Assembly (NCBI GenBank): GCA_032622095.1
Contig: CP136061.1
Span: 52,339,762-52,403,761, forward strand
Length of the DNA: 64,000 bases
From: Siphonodentalium dalli
Taxonomy: Eukaryota; Mollusca; Scaphopoda; Gadilida; Siphonodentaliidae
Direction: 5' to 3'
Positions 11,265 through 22,691 of this stretch are shown here, one piece after another. The notes beneath the pieces are model-generated. The model ran no database searches, was not told the origin of the DNA, and worked only from the letters and a program-made list of their open reading frames with translations. The number at the start of each line of letters is the position of its first letter. Position 1 is the first letter of the stretch. The translations under genes were made by a program, and so were the position numbers.

Positions 11265-11468
11265 TATATAAGGATTAACTGTCATGTGGACTGTTCTTAT
11301 GGAGATGTAACCGCGAGGTGAGTGGTCATAACTTGTGTAAAACCCGAAGCGGGGTGAGTGGTCATAACTTGTGTAAAACCCGAAGGGTTTTACACACAAG
11401 TTATGGCCACTCACCTCGCGGTTACATCTCCATAAAAACAGTCCACATGACAGTTAATCCTTATATTT
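11265..11468. mobile_element. foldback element, about 75 bp arms
   Basis: A left arm starting TATAAGGATTAACTGTCATG is matched almost perfectly by the inverted right arm ending at 11466. The tip of the left arm contains a direct duplication of a roughly 37-base unit (GTGAGTGGTCATAACTTG...), of which the right arm has only one copy. No coding capacity. Confidence 0.85.
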
Positions 11469-12125
11469 ATATACATTTAGCGAAAAAGCCACTTTTGTAA
11501 ATGTATTTAAATCGAAAAGTGTATCGTGACAAAACCAGCCCAAAATATCCCATAGCACCCTTGGCAAAAGTTAACAGGAACTATTTCTCTTTATATTGAA
11601 ACCCGTTGATTTATTAAGTCAATCCTGCGCGAGTCCAAATGCGCCCAAAACATTACGCGCTCGTCTTTCCCAAACCTATGACGCGTCGATGTAATTATGA
11701 GGCTACAGTTATGAGCTGTTGCGCGTTCACCGAGAAATAATTGCAACTAGCCACGTGGGCGCCGACCAATCAGAATGCTGGATTTAGTGATAATCACACT
11801 TAGTATGTAAATATACATGTATAACTATTATGAGAGTTGCTTACTAGACACTATAGATCTATGAGACTATGTCACACTACAACATTATGACAATTATGTG
11901 CGATATTATATTATTAGACACCAGCTCTATGAGCATCGACATTCTACTCTGCACACCACATAAGACAGTGTACAAAGTACAGAGAGTGTTATAGCCAGTG
12001 TCCAGTACAGAACAATTCAAAGTAAAGAACAATTTAAAGAGACACGTCTGGGTAATAATTGGTATACAAATTTCTCACACATTTTTATTTGATATTACCA
12101 GAGCCTGATTAATTTTCCATATTTG

Positions 12126-12190
12126 TTTTAACATATTTTATTTGTAATATAATACAAAATGGATTGGGGCACAAGTTTCAAAAGTTAATC
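12126..12190 (-). repeat. interspersed repeat M, copy 1 (TTGTGCCCCAATCC)
   Basis: On the minus strand it reads CTTGTGCCCCAATCC followed by an AT-rich tail containing AATAAAATATGTT. The same segment is found in plus orientation at 14100-14165 and 14880-14940. The AATAAA-like tail suggests the 3' end of a retroposon, but no full unit could be outlined. Confidence 0.55.
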
Positions 12191-13413
12191 TCCGGTATAC
12201 ATTGATACAAACAATTAGTTTAACAAAGTGGCACAATAAGTAACTTATTCACAGCTGCATGTGGTGAATGACAAAGATCACTGGTCGAAGATTGTAACAG
12301 TTCATTGAGGAAGGATGAAATGAGAAATGAGGGGGGGGGGGTCGAGTGTGCTGCTGAGGCGAAAGACAAATGTGTTACTTGCATTGATAATAAATATTAA
12401 ACTAGAAACGTTTAAAATGCTGGACTATTTTTTAACAGTTTCACATTTGTTTGTTAGGAGTGTTCTGGATGCCAACAAGTAGATTGTTAATTTATAATTC
12501 CTTCTCTGCATGTGTATCAGGTGATACATCTCCGTTCGTTCTGACTGGTAGTGAGGACACATACAAAACGTAATGATACGCATCTTCATACTGGTTGGAG
12601 CACGTGCGACATGGACTTCCTGAGATATAGTTCTGGAATTTGTTGGACTGAAGTTCATGCACTGCAATAGTTTCGTAATCTGGCGTGAAATATATTATAT
12701 TGCTTACGTCCCGTATAGAAATATACTGGGGGCTAGTGGTAGAGGATAATTTATTCTAAGATAAGCTTTAAAATCTAAAATCGTTGGAGCTTCTGTTATT
12801 GCGGAGGGCATGTTGTTCCATTTTCCAGATGGGGTCATATACTCGGAAATTCGGGATTGTTCAGGTACGGTGTTGTTTGACTCACCCCAAAAATAGAGAC
12901 CAAGCTGATCCTTTTAAAAGCCAGATAGTGTAGTGCGGCACTAGTGCCTTACATACTAACATTGAAAATATCAACAATATAATAATATCAAGATATTACA
13001 ATGAATCATATAAATTCAAATATAAATTTAAAACTCTAATAATATTTTTAATTTTATCAGAATTTATTAGACTCGCATAAGCAGGAAAATTATCTGTCAA
13101 CAGGACTGTCAATCAAATGGTTCTTCTCCGATAGGAGGGGACATTACAAATGGAATGGCCTGGTGCGATGTAGTTTGAGTTTTGAGACCCCACCCCTTGG
13201 CATGAAGACCTATATAGTGAAGCACATGAAAATCCAGGAACGCATATATATTATGTTTCTAGTCTTAAACGTGTGTGTCTGTTGAATAGAACCGGTGTTA
13301 TGTTACTCAAAACAGATAGCACAAATAACCCTTATTTAAATGGGAACATGTAAACGACACCTGCTTTCTAACAATTGAAAGTATAAATTTAATTGCGTTA
13401 GTAGGACCCTTAC

Positions 13414-13612
13414 CTTAGGACTCGTATGAATGCTGTAGATTCCCGGATGAATAGAACGCGTCTGTGATCCCTCGTAGAGACGACAATTCCATGACTTAAC
13501 ATCGAAGCTGTGTGCCGAACACGACTTACTGAATAGGCAGAATCTCTCGCATCTTAACACGTTACTGACGCGTATCGTGGACGACGGAGAGCCTGTCGGT
13601 GTCATGTAATTG
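13414..13612 (-). CDS. gene 1, exon 2: PAN/apple-like domain
   Basis: The translation starts NYMTPTGSPSS and contains C-x3-C-x5-C-x11-C (CERFC, LFSKSC, then SAHSFDVKSWNC), followed by RLYEG. This is the usual core of PAN/apple modules, which mediate protein or carbohydrate contacts outside the cell. Acceptor TTTCAG|C before 13612 and donor CCTAAG|GTAAGG after 13414 are both good matches to consensus. The exon is 199 bp, entering in phase 2 and leaving in phase 0. Entry phase agrees with the signal-peptide exon at 26137-26225 and exit phase with the EGF-like exon at 9018-9123. The same cysteine spacing recurs in gene 2 (55766-56063). Residues around the last cysteine (C-R-L-Y) fit the family. 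Confidence 0.75.
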
Positions 13613-13977
13613 CTGAAATTGCAATGGAATATTAGACGGATTCAGCTACACTTATACCAACGTATAATGTAAAACATTCGCGCAATTATAATACATAAAG
13701 TAGGTTTTCATCAAGGTATCCACAGCTTCGTTTGAACAGTCCCGTTGTAGATTATGACGTTATATATGTTCCCTCTAGCGGTAGGCCGGGCGAATTACAT
13801 ATGTACATATATACAGTTACCCACCTCATCATTTGTCTGTCTCAGGTATTCAGATCACTGAATTACTTGGCTTGGGGTTCTTCAAGCTATCAAATCTATT
13901 GTTTCGTGATTGTTCCGGTATGTTCCACAGGTCTGGACCTGTTGGAAAAACCTCCGGTAATGAACAATGAAATTCAA

Positions 13978-14480
13978 TAGCTAAATCAACTCAAAGCAAA
14001 TAATTGAATATGCGAATAAAACCACGAGTTTACAGTGACAAGGATGTAAGAATAGACAGAGGTGTGATGATTGGTGTAGGGGGCGTTTCACACAAAACTT
14101 TTCGTTATGTAACTTGTGCCCCAATCCACTTTGCATTATATTACAAATAAAATATGTTTAAAATCAACTTTGCATGGCCAAAACTTTGAACACCAGGACC
14201 TGACACGTGAGTTGGAATTTTCAGTCCAGAAAGATGTTGAAATTGTTCACATAGTTTGCTGTTCCAACCTGTAATTAGTGTGAATTTGATCAAACTATTT
14301 ATTTTCAACTTTTCAATATCTGGGGTGCTATTCACCGGCTGGGTTTATAATATAGTCCAGGTAGTTTTACGAGGCGATGCTCAATGCGAAGCTATCGGTG
14401 GACATATTGACGGGAAGACATCGCCGCTCGGTATAGGATTATCCAATCAAAGTGATTGGCGTCAATCATAGATTGACCAC
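13978..14480 (+). repeat. interspersed repeat L, copy 1
   Basis: It shares blocks with the reverse complement of 17275-17800: CAAATAATTGAATATGCGAA, GAGTTTACAGTG-CAAGGATGT, and GGTGCTATTCACC followed by TTTATAA and CCAGGTAGTTT. Between the blocks, this copy contains repeat M (14100-14165). The family is unclassified and has no reading frame of note. Confidence 0.6.
14100..14165 (+). repeat. interspersed repeat M, copy 2
   Basis: Contains AACTTGTGCCCCAATCC followed by ATATTACAAATAAAATATGT, an inverted match to 12126-12190. Confidence 0.6.
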
Positions 14481-14879
14481 CGGTCACATAAACATGCTGC
14501 GTGTAACAGTACACGTTTGGTTCATTTCAACAATGAGCAACCGAGGGAAAGGACGTGGGGCAAAATATACCACCGACGACATGGTGGGGGGTCTACAAAA
14601 CAAATTCCGTATATAGGGCCGGGGTGTGTGGGTGGTCCAGAGGCCGAAACAATCGTGCTTGTAATTTTTTTCCAAAATGGTTTTATTTTTCAAACAATTT
14701 ACAAGTACTGACCATGTAATGTTGTTTATAAGCATGTTATTATCATGTTTGTTGGCATATGGCTATATAAACAGCTATAGTGACTATTTGGCCTCAGATT
14801 TAGCAACATTCTGGACCAAACAATTTAAACATATTATAATAACGTGTGTAATTATATGGGGAGAGGGGCTATCTAAGTT

Positions 14880-14940
14880 GTATAACTTGTGCCCCAATCC
14901 CATTTGTACATAAATGATACAATAAAATATATTTAAACTA
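14880..14940 (+). repeat. interspersed repeat M, copy 3
   Basis: Contains AACTTGTGCCCCAATCC followed by an AATAAAATATATTT tail, in the same orientation as the copy at 14100. Confidence 0.6.
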
Positions 14941-15007
14941 ACATTCTGGATTTCACAGGATCCCGCCCCACTTCACAGTGGAAAACCGTAATTTAGTAAA
15001 CAAACAA

Positions 15008-15484
15008 TTAAAGGTACTCAATCCGACCAGAGGGTCCCCATCTCAACAGATTCCAACAACAACAATCCGATCAGAGGGTCCTATATTACTATTTCTTTGG
15101 CTTTGGTGGTAAAAAATATTTGATTCGAGTCGAGGAACCCATCAAACAAAGCTCAGAGTTATTAGATATTGATTTTTGAAAATTCTTATGTACTCGAGAT
15201 GAGTACTAATAATTGCCGTCAATTTCGTTTCCTGCTCGAGATTTGTACACCAAAACTCTATTCAAACAGACAAGGATGGATAACTCTAAAATCAAGTGTT
15301 AATAATAACGCAATTTTGACTGAGATCTGGGCCAGAAAGTATTCCCGATAATGAAAAATAAAATCGATATCTAACAAATCTGAGATTTGATGGGTGACTT
15401 TCTCGACTCGAATCAAATATTTTTGACCCCCGAAGCCATTGAAATAGTAATTGAGAAGAGTTTTATCGGATTGAGTACCTTTAA
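15008..15484. mobile_element. TTAA-flanked MITE family D
   Basis: The left end is TTAAAGGTACTCAATCCGA and the right end is the inverted form TCGGATTGAGTACCTTTAA. Longer sub-terminal blocks are also mirrored (TTTGATTCGAGTCGAG near 15120 against CTCGACTCGAATCAAA near 15402). The TTAA borders are as in families B, C and the elements at 1219 and 50654. 477 bp, no coding capacity. Confidence 0.85.
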
Positions 15485-16029
15485 TATATTACCCAGTTGT
15501 ATTACCCGAATAAAAGTAATAAACTAAAAAAAAACGGTATCGCAAATAGTACATGGTGAATACTCAATGATGACTAGATATCATTCACCCGATTGTTGCA
15601 TAACATGAAATTGAAAAGGGTATCTCATAAATTTCTAATGTCTGAAATACTGTCTTGTTCTGGCATGCAATCAAATTCATTCCTTCTGGTTATTTCTCAT
15701 CTTGAATGATTGCAAGTAATGTTAATTTGCAACACTTATCCAAATAAAACTGAATTGGTTATGATGAATGACCGTTACTGTTTATTGTTCAGACAATCCC
15801 AACTGAAGGTGACGCTATTCTCCTTGAATTTACGTACTTCATCTTGAAGTTTAAATACTGCTCAACAAGACTAAACTAAATACAAATAGATGAACTGAAA
15901 TAATGTGATGCATTCAGATGCTTTGAGAAATGACATTCTTCAATGTCTTCAAAGTTCAAACTAAAATCAAGAATAAAATCTGACTGAGACTATACTGCAG
16001 ACTCTAGTGCACAAATATACATAGAAATG

Positions 16030-16460
16030 GTTTAGTTATAATAATGCAAAATGTGTTTACGGATGGAACCAGGTTGGTAGCTCTGGTATGCATCGACAGG
16101 CAAACCCTGTGAGATGCAGTAATATCTCCATACATCCTTCCCCTATCATTCAGGTCTATCACCATACCAAACCACTTCAAAATTCGACAACCGACACTTC
16201 AACTTATATTGCAAAAACTTTGTACGGACTGAATTTCACAAACAGGGCCCATGGATAACTCTGGTAGGCATTGGTGCTCACAATCCGTGATATTATGCAT
16301 ATTCGTTCCCAATTTCTGGTCGGTCACATGTCATAGAGCATCAAAATATGACAACCGACTCTTGAGTTATAACGCAAAATGTTTGTATGGACGGACGCAT
16401 GGACGGCTCGAGACGTCAACTATATACCCGCCGACTAATATGGGGGGTATAATAACCATA
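16030..16460 (+). repeat. tandem-unit interspersed element with terminal hairpin
   Basis: Two diverged units of about 190 bp follow each other (markers: GGTAGCTCTGGTATGCAT / GATAACTCTGGTAGGCAT, and ACAACCGAC(A)CTT). They end in a GGACGGACGCATGGACGG run and a short hairpin ATATACCC...GGGGGGTATAA at 16430-16455. The layout resembles the element at 59800-60556. Elements with internal tandem units of this size are known in bivalves as pearl elements (thought to be non-autonomous Helitrons); the comparison here is by architecture only. Confidence 0.5.
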
Positions 16461-17274
16461 TATATGTATGTGTATACCTAACCAAAACAATTCCCCTCCT
16501 CACCCACCCCTGTGGATAAGACTAAATAGTTCTTTGATCATGCACAGATAATTGTAGAACCCCTGACCTGTTTACCACTATTTACACTGGCCAGTGTTCT
16601 CTGTCAGACTAAACACGCTCGATATATTAAGGCTATAATGCGGTCTAGGGCAATTTGTGACATACAGTGTACCTACACAATGCTTTATTATTGTTGTTAG
16701 ATACTGGAAACACCAGGAAACACCTGGAAATACAGTTTATTTTTCGTTTTTCTGACCTGGACTTTACCGATTAAGCATGTTATTGCTTGAGTCTTAATTT
16801 TACACAGTTTGCACCAACAAAGGACAGTGTAGTGGGATTGAAAGGCAGTTGACACAGTTATTGAAGAACGGCTAAAAAAAACTCTTGAAATTTGGATAAA
16901 AACATGAGAAAGGGGGTGGGTCCCTAACATTTGGAGGAAAACATTTGCACAAATGGGTGGTGGGTCCCTCGGGGTCGGATTTTTTTTTTTTGGCCCTATA
17001 TGTGCCATTGTTTTCCAGACCCCCCCCCCCCAACTGCCGACGAGCGTAAAACGTTTTTGGGCATTGTGGAGAGAAGAATAAAAATATTAAAGAACAAAGA
17101 AACCGGTACCATTCATCAGCGCCGGAAAAATGATGCATGGACACAAAATTCTTTGGAAATGGCAAGGAAATATCCAAACAGAACCAAAACACAAACAAAA
17201 TTCTTCTGAGACGTTATCTTCTCGGCTCTTCATTTTAACACTGTGCTAATTAAAAAACATCATTAATATCATTG

Positions 17275-17800
17275 AAACTCATTCTGCAGATGTATAAACG
17301 CCAGCATGAGTCTCCACACAATTATACCAAAAAATTATACCGCTATACATGCCGATTGTGGCCGGTGAGTGTTCATGAATTAGTCGTAAGACGGCGTCAA
17401 TTGACAAGTGACAAATCTGATAGATTGGATCAATCACACAATCGACAGCGTGTGTCGTTTGCGCTAAAGCAAAGATACATTTGCGTTCAGCCGCTACCAA
17501 ATAAACTACCTGGTTTATAAAATAGTCTCGCTTGGTGAATAGCACCCCTGGAGTTTTTAACAACTTAAGCTGAATATTTTCGGCACGCCTGACAGTAAGG
17601 ATTTTCTAGTCTGAGAAGTGACGACAGGGGTTTTAGTCAAACATTTGCGATTTTCAATTTAACTTAAAATTGAATAATTTAGGCAAAACTCCCCTACCCC
17701 AATAATCACATCTTTTGTCACATCCTTGCCACTGTAAACTCGTGTTTTTGTTCGCATATTCAATTATTTGCTGTGAGTTGGTTTAGCCATCGATATTTTA
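17275..17800 (-). repeat. interspersed repeat L, copy 2
   Basis: Reverse-complement counterpart of 13978-14480, without repeat M. The shared blocks are collinear, so both derive from one ancestral unit of at least 450 bp. Confidence 0.6.
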
Positions 17801-19094
17801 TAATTATAATTAATTTATAATTAATGTCTTAACAGCCATGAAATTCCCAACTTTGGAAAATGTTGGTCAGAGTTATGGGGTGGCACAACATATAGACCCC
17901 CCGCCTGGAAACCTCCCTGGTATCAATGATATTCAAGTCTGAATTGAAACAAATATGATAAACTGTATGCAAAAAGGTATGTGGCAACGTGGTATGATGG
18001 TCAATATTTGGAATTTCAAATGACATAAGTTGGTGTCACCTCCACCAATTTTGGACAAACTTTTAAACATTTGGAATTTTATATAAGTTGATTATTTTAG
18101 GCAAAAACTGTTTGAGGTGGTTTCAATAGTTTCTTTTTCCAACCAATATTTATAGTACAATATTTTGTATTTGTTTTCTACAAAGACTGTCGTAGATTTA
18201 AATGGTCATTCAAACTCAGAATCGAGGGAGTGCAAATGAAAACTAATCAATTTGGGAACACGGATGGATTCACGGGTGTGGTCGAACTGTACCTCCTCCC
18301 CTCCACCAAAACACCAACGAAGGATCTTTGACCATGTCCCTGAAAAGGTCACCACTTTCTCAGACTAAAAATGTCCAATCCGATTTGATGAGAAAATTAT
18401 GAGAACAAGTATAAAGCATGTTTCAAAACGCTATTTACTATTCATCGTAAATGGGCAATGAAATCACAAACGCTCTTCGTCGTAGATTATCCAGCCGACC
18501 AAAAGTCAACACCTGGTAAAAATAATTACTCAATATCTTGCTGCAAAAAACTCCCGCGAAGCGACTAATATGTTCGATCTCACTATTTGCAGGATAAACT
18601 ATTCCAATGAACAAAAACTTACCACTGCATGGTGGTTGTAGGTTATGTGCAATTGTATTATATTATATCTAATATGCTGGTTGACAGTTTTGCTAGAATT
18701 AAAATTGACATTGGCAAGTGTGTGCAATAGTTAACGAGTTTTACGAAGCAGTGACCAATTGGTTGGTTGGGACGATTGGTAAGATACATTTCCTACTGTT
18801 CTTAGCGGTATTCATGAGTTGTAAAATACATTTGCGCGCGCATAACAATTCCAAATCCGACATTCAGTTGTTAAAGTATTAAGGGATGGGAGGGACTACT
18901 TACCGGTTTCAGCGAGGATAAATGTTCATGTTGACGACTTCGAATTAGTCATGGAGGAAGGTTTCTGGCCGATTGATGTTGTCTGCAGACATTGGCTCTC
19001 CAAAAGATCTTTCGACGATTGGCGACAACCAACGACGAAGAGTTCGGATCGACATAACAGAGAGCGTTCCTACACATATGGAGCTCACTCATAA
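17801..19094. other. no gene recognised; upstream flank of the LINE
   Basis: No reading frame resembling a LINE ORF1 was recognised upstream of 19095, and no boundary of the element was identified. The stretch may include its 5' untranslated region. Confidence 0.4.
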
Positions 19095-22000
19095 TTGTCA
19101 GTGTTGTGTGTGCACACTTTTGATTCGTATTGCACCAAAATGATTACCAATTATTGCAATCTTACACATGTAGGCATCACTGCTTTGTTTGTTCCACTAA
19201 TTTTTCTCACAATGCTGAATATTATAACTTGGAACGCCACTGGGGCGATGGGAAGCATACCATACATGTGTCAGTTGCTTGCAAAACAGGACGTAGATAT
19301 ATTCGGTATCAGCGAGCACTGGCTTCACAATCATAATATTCATATTCTCGATACAATTAGTAGCTCATATCGGTATCACGCCGTGTGTGATTTTTCGCAG
19401 AGATTACCAATGCAGAGAGGTCGCGATAAGGGTGGAGTTGCAATTTTTTGGCACATGAAACTGGATAATGCCGTGTCCACCATTCAACTTAATGATGACC
19501 GGATATGCGGGATTCAACTCCAACTAGCATCATCAGAATACGTTTATATATTCCAGGTATATCTCCCGTCAACCAATTATACTGTCAAATTCTATCAAGA
19601 GTACATCGATGCGTTGGACAAATTGATCGATTATTATTCCACAATTGGAAATGTCATAGTCATGGGTGATTTGAACGGAAATATTCAAAAATCAGATGCC
19701 AGAAACCGTAGTTTTTCAAAACTCCTCTCACGCAGAAAAATCATCTCGGTCAACTATTCAGACCCATGTACTCGTCTGATCGCAACCCATGTTCCTGCAA
19801 CTGGTGGGTCAGGAACCATAATCGACCATATTTTGATACACAAAAATAACCTACCTTTTGTCAAAGAGATAAATGTTCTGGTCGACTCAGCAATCGATTA
19901 CTCAAATCATAGACCAGTGAAAATATGCATTGACCTCGGTTCTCATTATATATGTCACGAAGAACCATGTTGTGTGTTGAACTGGAAGAAATTTATTGCT
20001 TCCGATTCATCATTAGAGTGCTATCAACATTGCGTCGAGAATCTGCTACCCGAAATGCCTATCGTGGATAAAACTACTCTAGATTCATTTTACTCGGGTA
20101 TCATCGAATCCATAGATTCAGCGTCGACACTTTTCGTACCACATAAGTCGTTTAAATCACATGTCAAACCTTTTTGGAATGATACCCTAAGCACCTTACA
20201 TGGAGACATGCGTAGCTTTAGACGCATATGGGTTGCAGAAGGTAGACCTAGAGGGTGCGACCATTTGTCTTATTCTTACTACAAAGCTGCCAAATGTGCA
20301 TTTCGCAAAGAGCTTCGCAAATCGAACTCGAAATTCCTTTCACAAGAAAATGACGAAATAGACAGAGCTGCCGAAATAAATCAAGAGCAATTTTTTAGAC
20401 TCTTTAACCGTCGCAAAACTAAACTGAAGGAAGACAACAATAACTTATTTGTCGTCAATGGATCTACCCTCAGAAATCCGAATGATATTACAAATGCATG
20501 GGCAGATTACTATGAACGCTTATATTCTCCATTGGAATCAAACAACTTTGACAATGCTCACTACGAATACGTAAATTCATGTGTTGACAAAATATTATCC
20601 AACAATTATAATGATTCTGATTCCAGTTCAACAGACGCACTTCTTCTCTATCCTGTGTCAGCCAAAGAGGTTGATGGTGTTCTTAAGTCCATGCATATGG
20701 GCAAAGCCCCAGGACCTGACATGATTTGTTATGAACACCTCATATATGGAGGTAATAAGTTGAGTAATTGTGTGGCTCATGTATTAAGCAAAATGATCGA
20801 ATTGCAGCACATACCATCAAAAGCAAAAACTGGCTTGATGGTCTCATTGTACAAAGGTGGAGACAAGCCGAAAACAAATTTTGATAGCTATCGAGCGATA
20901 ACTCTTCTTCCCGTTATGTACAAAACATTAGAGAAAATAATTCTACGTCGCTTGGAGTGCAACACTCCACGCCTCATCAAAGTGCACCCCTTACAAAACG
21001 GATTTCAAAAACATGTAAGCTGTCTCATGTCTTCGTACATATTACACAAGAGCATAAACTACACAAAAGAGCAGAGTAGCAAACTGTTTGCCTGTTTTCT
21101 AGACGTACACAAAGCCTTTGATACAGTCTGGATAAATGGACTTCTGTTGAAACTAAACCTTCGTGGATTTCAGGGGAGAATATGGCTCCTACTAAATGAA
21201 TTTCTCAGTGGGATTACATGCGTTGTCAAACACGCTTCCATACTTTCGAGATCTATCGAAATCAAGCAAGGTACTAGACAAGGGGATATACTCTCACCCT
21301 TGCTGTACATGATCTATATTGATGATCTGATACATGCACTCGAAGCTACAAACTTTGGTTTCCGTCTTCTCTCCACGAATTGTTCAGCGCCGACACAAGC
21401 TGACGACATGACGTTGCTATCACTTTCCAGTTACGGCCTCCAGCGTTTATGTGATATATGTTCTATGTACAGTCAAAAATGGCGTTTTATTTATAACCCT
21501 AACAAATGTAAGGTAATCGTGTTCAATGAAACACACAGGCAAAATGACACTTTAGACAGACGCTGGAGACTGGGCGCTGGACACGTATCCGAAACAGACG
21601 AAATAACTCATTTAGGTATTCATGTTAGCAAACAAAACTTTGTGAAAGAGCTCTCTGAGAGAGCTGTTGACAAAATTAGATCAACATTTTTCCTCCTTAG
21701 CAATGCTGGTCTGTATGCTGGGGGAATAACCCCGACAAGCTGTGCAATCATCTACAAGACGATCGTTTTACCAAAAGGTCTATATGGCTCAGAATTTCTA
21801 TGTGGCATATCTGTTTCGGATGCATGTGCTCTGGAAAAGATCCATCGGTTCTGTCTAAAACGTATACAGAACCTTCCTGTCAGAACGCGGACGGACATAG
21901 TTCAAGGTCTCATGGGCATAGGCCCAATCTCCTCGTTCATTGATGCCCGTAAACTTAGCCTCTTTGGAAGCCTCTGTCGCCTCTCGCCATCGAAGGCTTG

Positions 22001-22691
22001 CAAAGAGATTTTTGTAAACCGGCTTCACTTGCAATTGTCACATGAAATTCCAAACAAGAGCTCGTTCTTTGCAGATATCGAAGACAAATTGAGTTATTAC
22101 AAATTAAGCCAATATATGGACAGCTTTTCGGAGAACGGATTGTTCCCTGCAAAATTGGAATGGAATCGCCTAGTCAAAACCGAAATCAATAACCGACGCG
22201 TGCATAACTGGGAACAAAGTGTTAAAACTGATCCGTCTTTCGATAGATTTAGCCAAATTCAAACTCATTTTCAAATGTCTCATCTATGGCGTTCCTGTCG
22301 CTTGTATTCAGAGAACAAAATCGCATTTTATTCTGTTGCTCAGTTGATCGCTGCAACAGCGACACCAAAGGCAGACGTCTGTGTGATATGCAACATGAAC
22401 TATGACGATCAAATTAAACATGCTATTATTCACTGCAGCCATCCAGCTCTTTGCTGTTCTCGAAATAAAATGTGGTATGAGTTGATCGACAACTTTGGCA
22501 TCTTGTTTTATCTATGGGAAAATGAGCTCGACGACGGAGAACTCCTTCTGTTACATTTGACAAATCTTCCTGTTGAACTGTTCTCATTTATCGAAGATCC
22601 AATGTACTATGTGTCGTTCATTGTTGGCCATACGCACACATTGTGGCAAACCTACCTGTTTTTATCGAATTTGTTCACGCCTGGCGTATAA
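19095..22691 (+). CDS. non-LTR retrotransposon (CR1/Jockey-type) endonuclease-reverse transcriptase
   Basis: A single open frame of 1198 codons encodes the enzyme that nicks chromosomal DNA and copies LINE RNA into it. An AP-endonuclease-like domain begins near Met40 (MLNIITWNATG) with GISEHW (catalytic Glu74), MGDLNGN (Asp192, Asn194), IIDHIL (Asp244) and SNHRP (His272; usually SDH). The reverse transcriptase follows with KAPGPD (537-542), YRAITLLP, FLDVHKAFD (Asp670), KQGTRQGD and QADD (768-771; usually YADD). A C-x2-C-x9-H-x4-C zinc motif lies at 1096-1114. No RNase H was recognised. Order and length fit ORF2 of the Jockey superfamily. The frame has no stop or frameshift, suggesting a young copy. 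The start at 19095 is the first Met; Met40 (19212) is the likelier functional start. It lies in intron 1 of gene 1, on the opposite strand. Confidence 0.93.
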   Translation: MSVLCVHTFDSYCTKMITNYCNLTHVGITALFVPLIFLTMLNIITWNATGAMGSIPYMCQLLAKQDVDIFGISEHWLHNHNIHILDTISSSYRYHAVCDFSQRLPMQRGRDKGGVAIFWHMKLDNAVSTIQLNDDRICGIQLQLASSEYVYIFQVYLPSTNYTVKFYQEYIDALDKLIDYYSTIGNVIVMGDLNGNIQKSDARNRSFSKLLSRRKIISVNYSDPCTRLIATHVPATGGSGTIIDHILIHKNNLPFVKEINVLVDSAIDYSNHRPVKICIDLGSHYICHEEPCCVLNWKKFIASDSSLECYQHCVENLLPEMPIVDKTTLDSFYSGIIESIDSASTLFVPHKSFKSHVKPFWNDTLSTLHGDMRSFRRIWVAEGRPRGCDHLSYSYYKAAKCAFRKELRKSNSKFLSQENDEIDRAAEINQEQFFRLFNRRKTKLKEDNNNLFVVNGSTLRNPNDITNAWADYYERLYSPLESNNFDNAHYEYVNSCVDKILSNNYNDSDSSSTDALLLYPVSAKEVDGVLKSMHMGKAPGPDMICYEHLIYGGNKLSNCVAHVLSKMIELQHIPSKAKTGLMVSLYKGGDKPKTNFDSYRAITLLPVMYKTLEKIILRRLECNTPRLIKVHPLQNGFQKHVSCLMSSYILHKSINYTKEQSSKLFACFLDVHKAFDTVWINGLLLKLNLRGFQGRIWLLLNEFLSGITCVVKHASILSRSIEIKQGTRQGDILSPLLYMIYIDDLIHALEATNFGFRLLSTNCSAPTQADDMTLLSLSSYGLQRLCDICSMYSQKWRFIYNPNKCKVIVFNETHRQNDTLDRRWRLGAGHVSETDEITHLGIHVSKQNFVKELSERAVDKIRSTFFLLSNAGLYAGGITPTSCAIIYKTIVLPKGLYGSEFLCGISVSDACALEKIHRFCLKRIQNLPVRTRTDIVQGLMGIGPISSFIDARKLSLFGSLCRLSPSKACKEIFVNRLHLQLSHEIPNKSSFFADIEDKLSYYKLSQYMDSFSENGLFPAKLEWNRLVKTEINNRRVHNWEQSVKTDPSFDRFSQIQTHFQMSHLWRSCRLYSENKIAFYSVAQLIAATATPKADVCVICNMNYDDQIKHAIIHCSHPALCCSRNKMWYELIDNFGILFYLWENELDDGELLLLHLTNLPVELFSFIEDPMYYVSFIVGHTHTLWQTYLFLSNLFTPGV

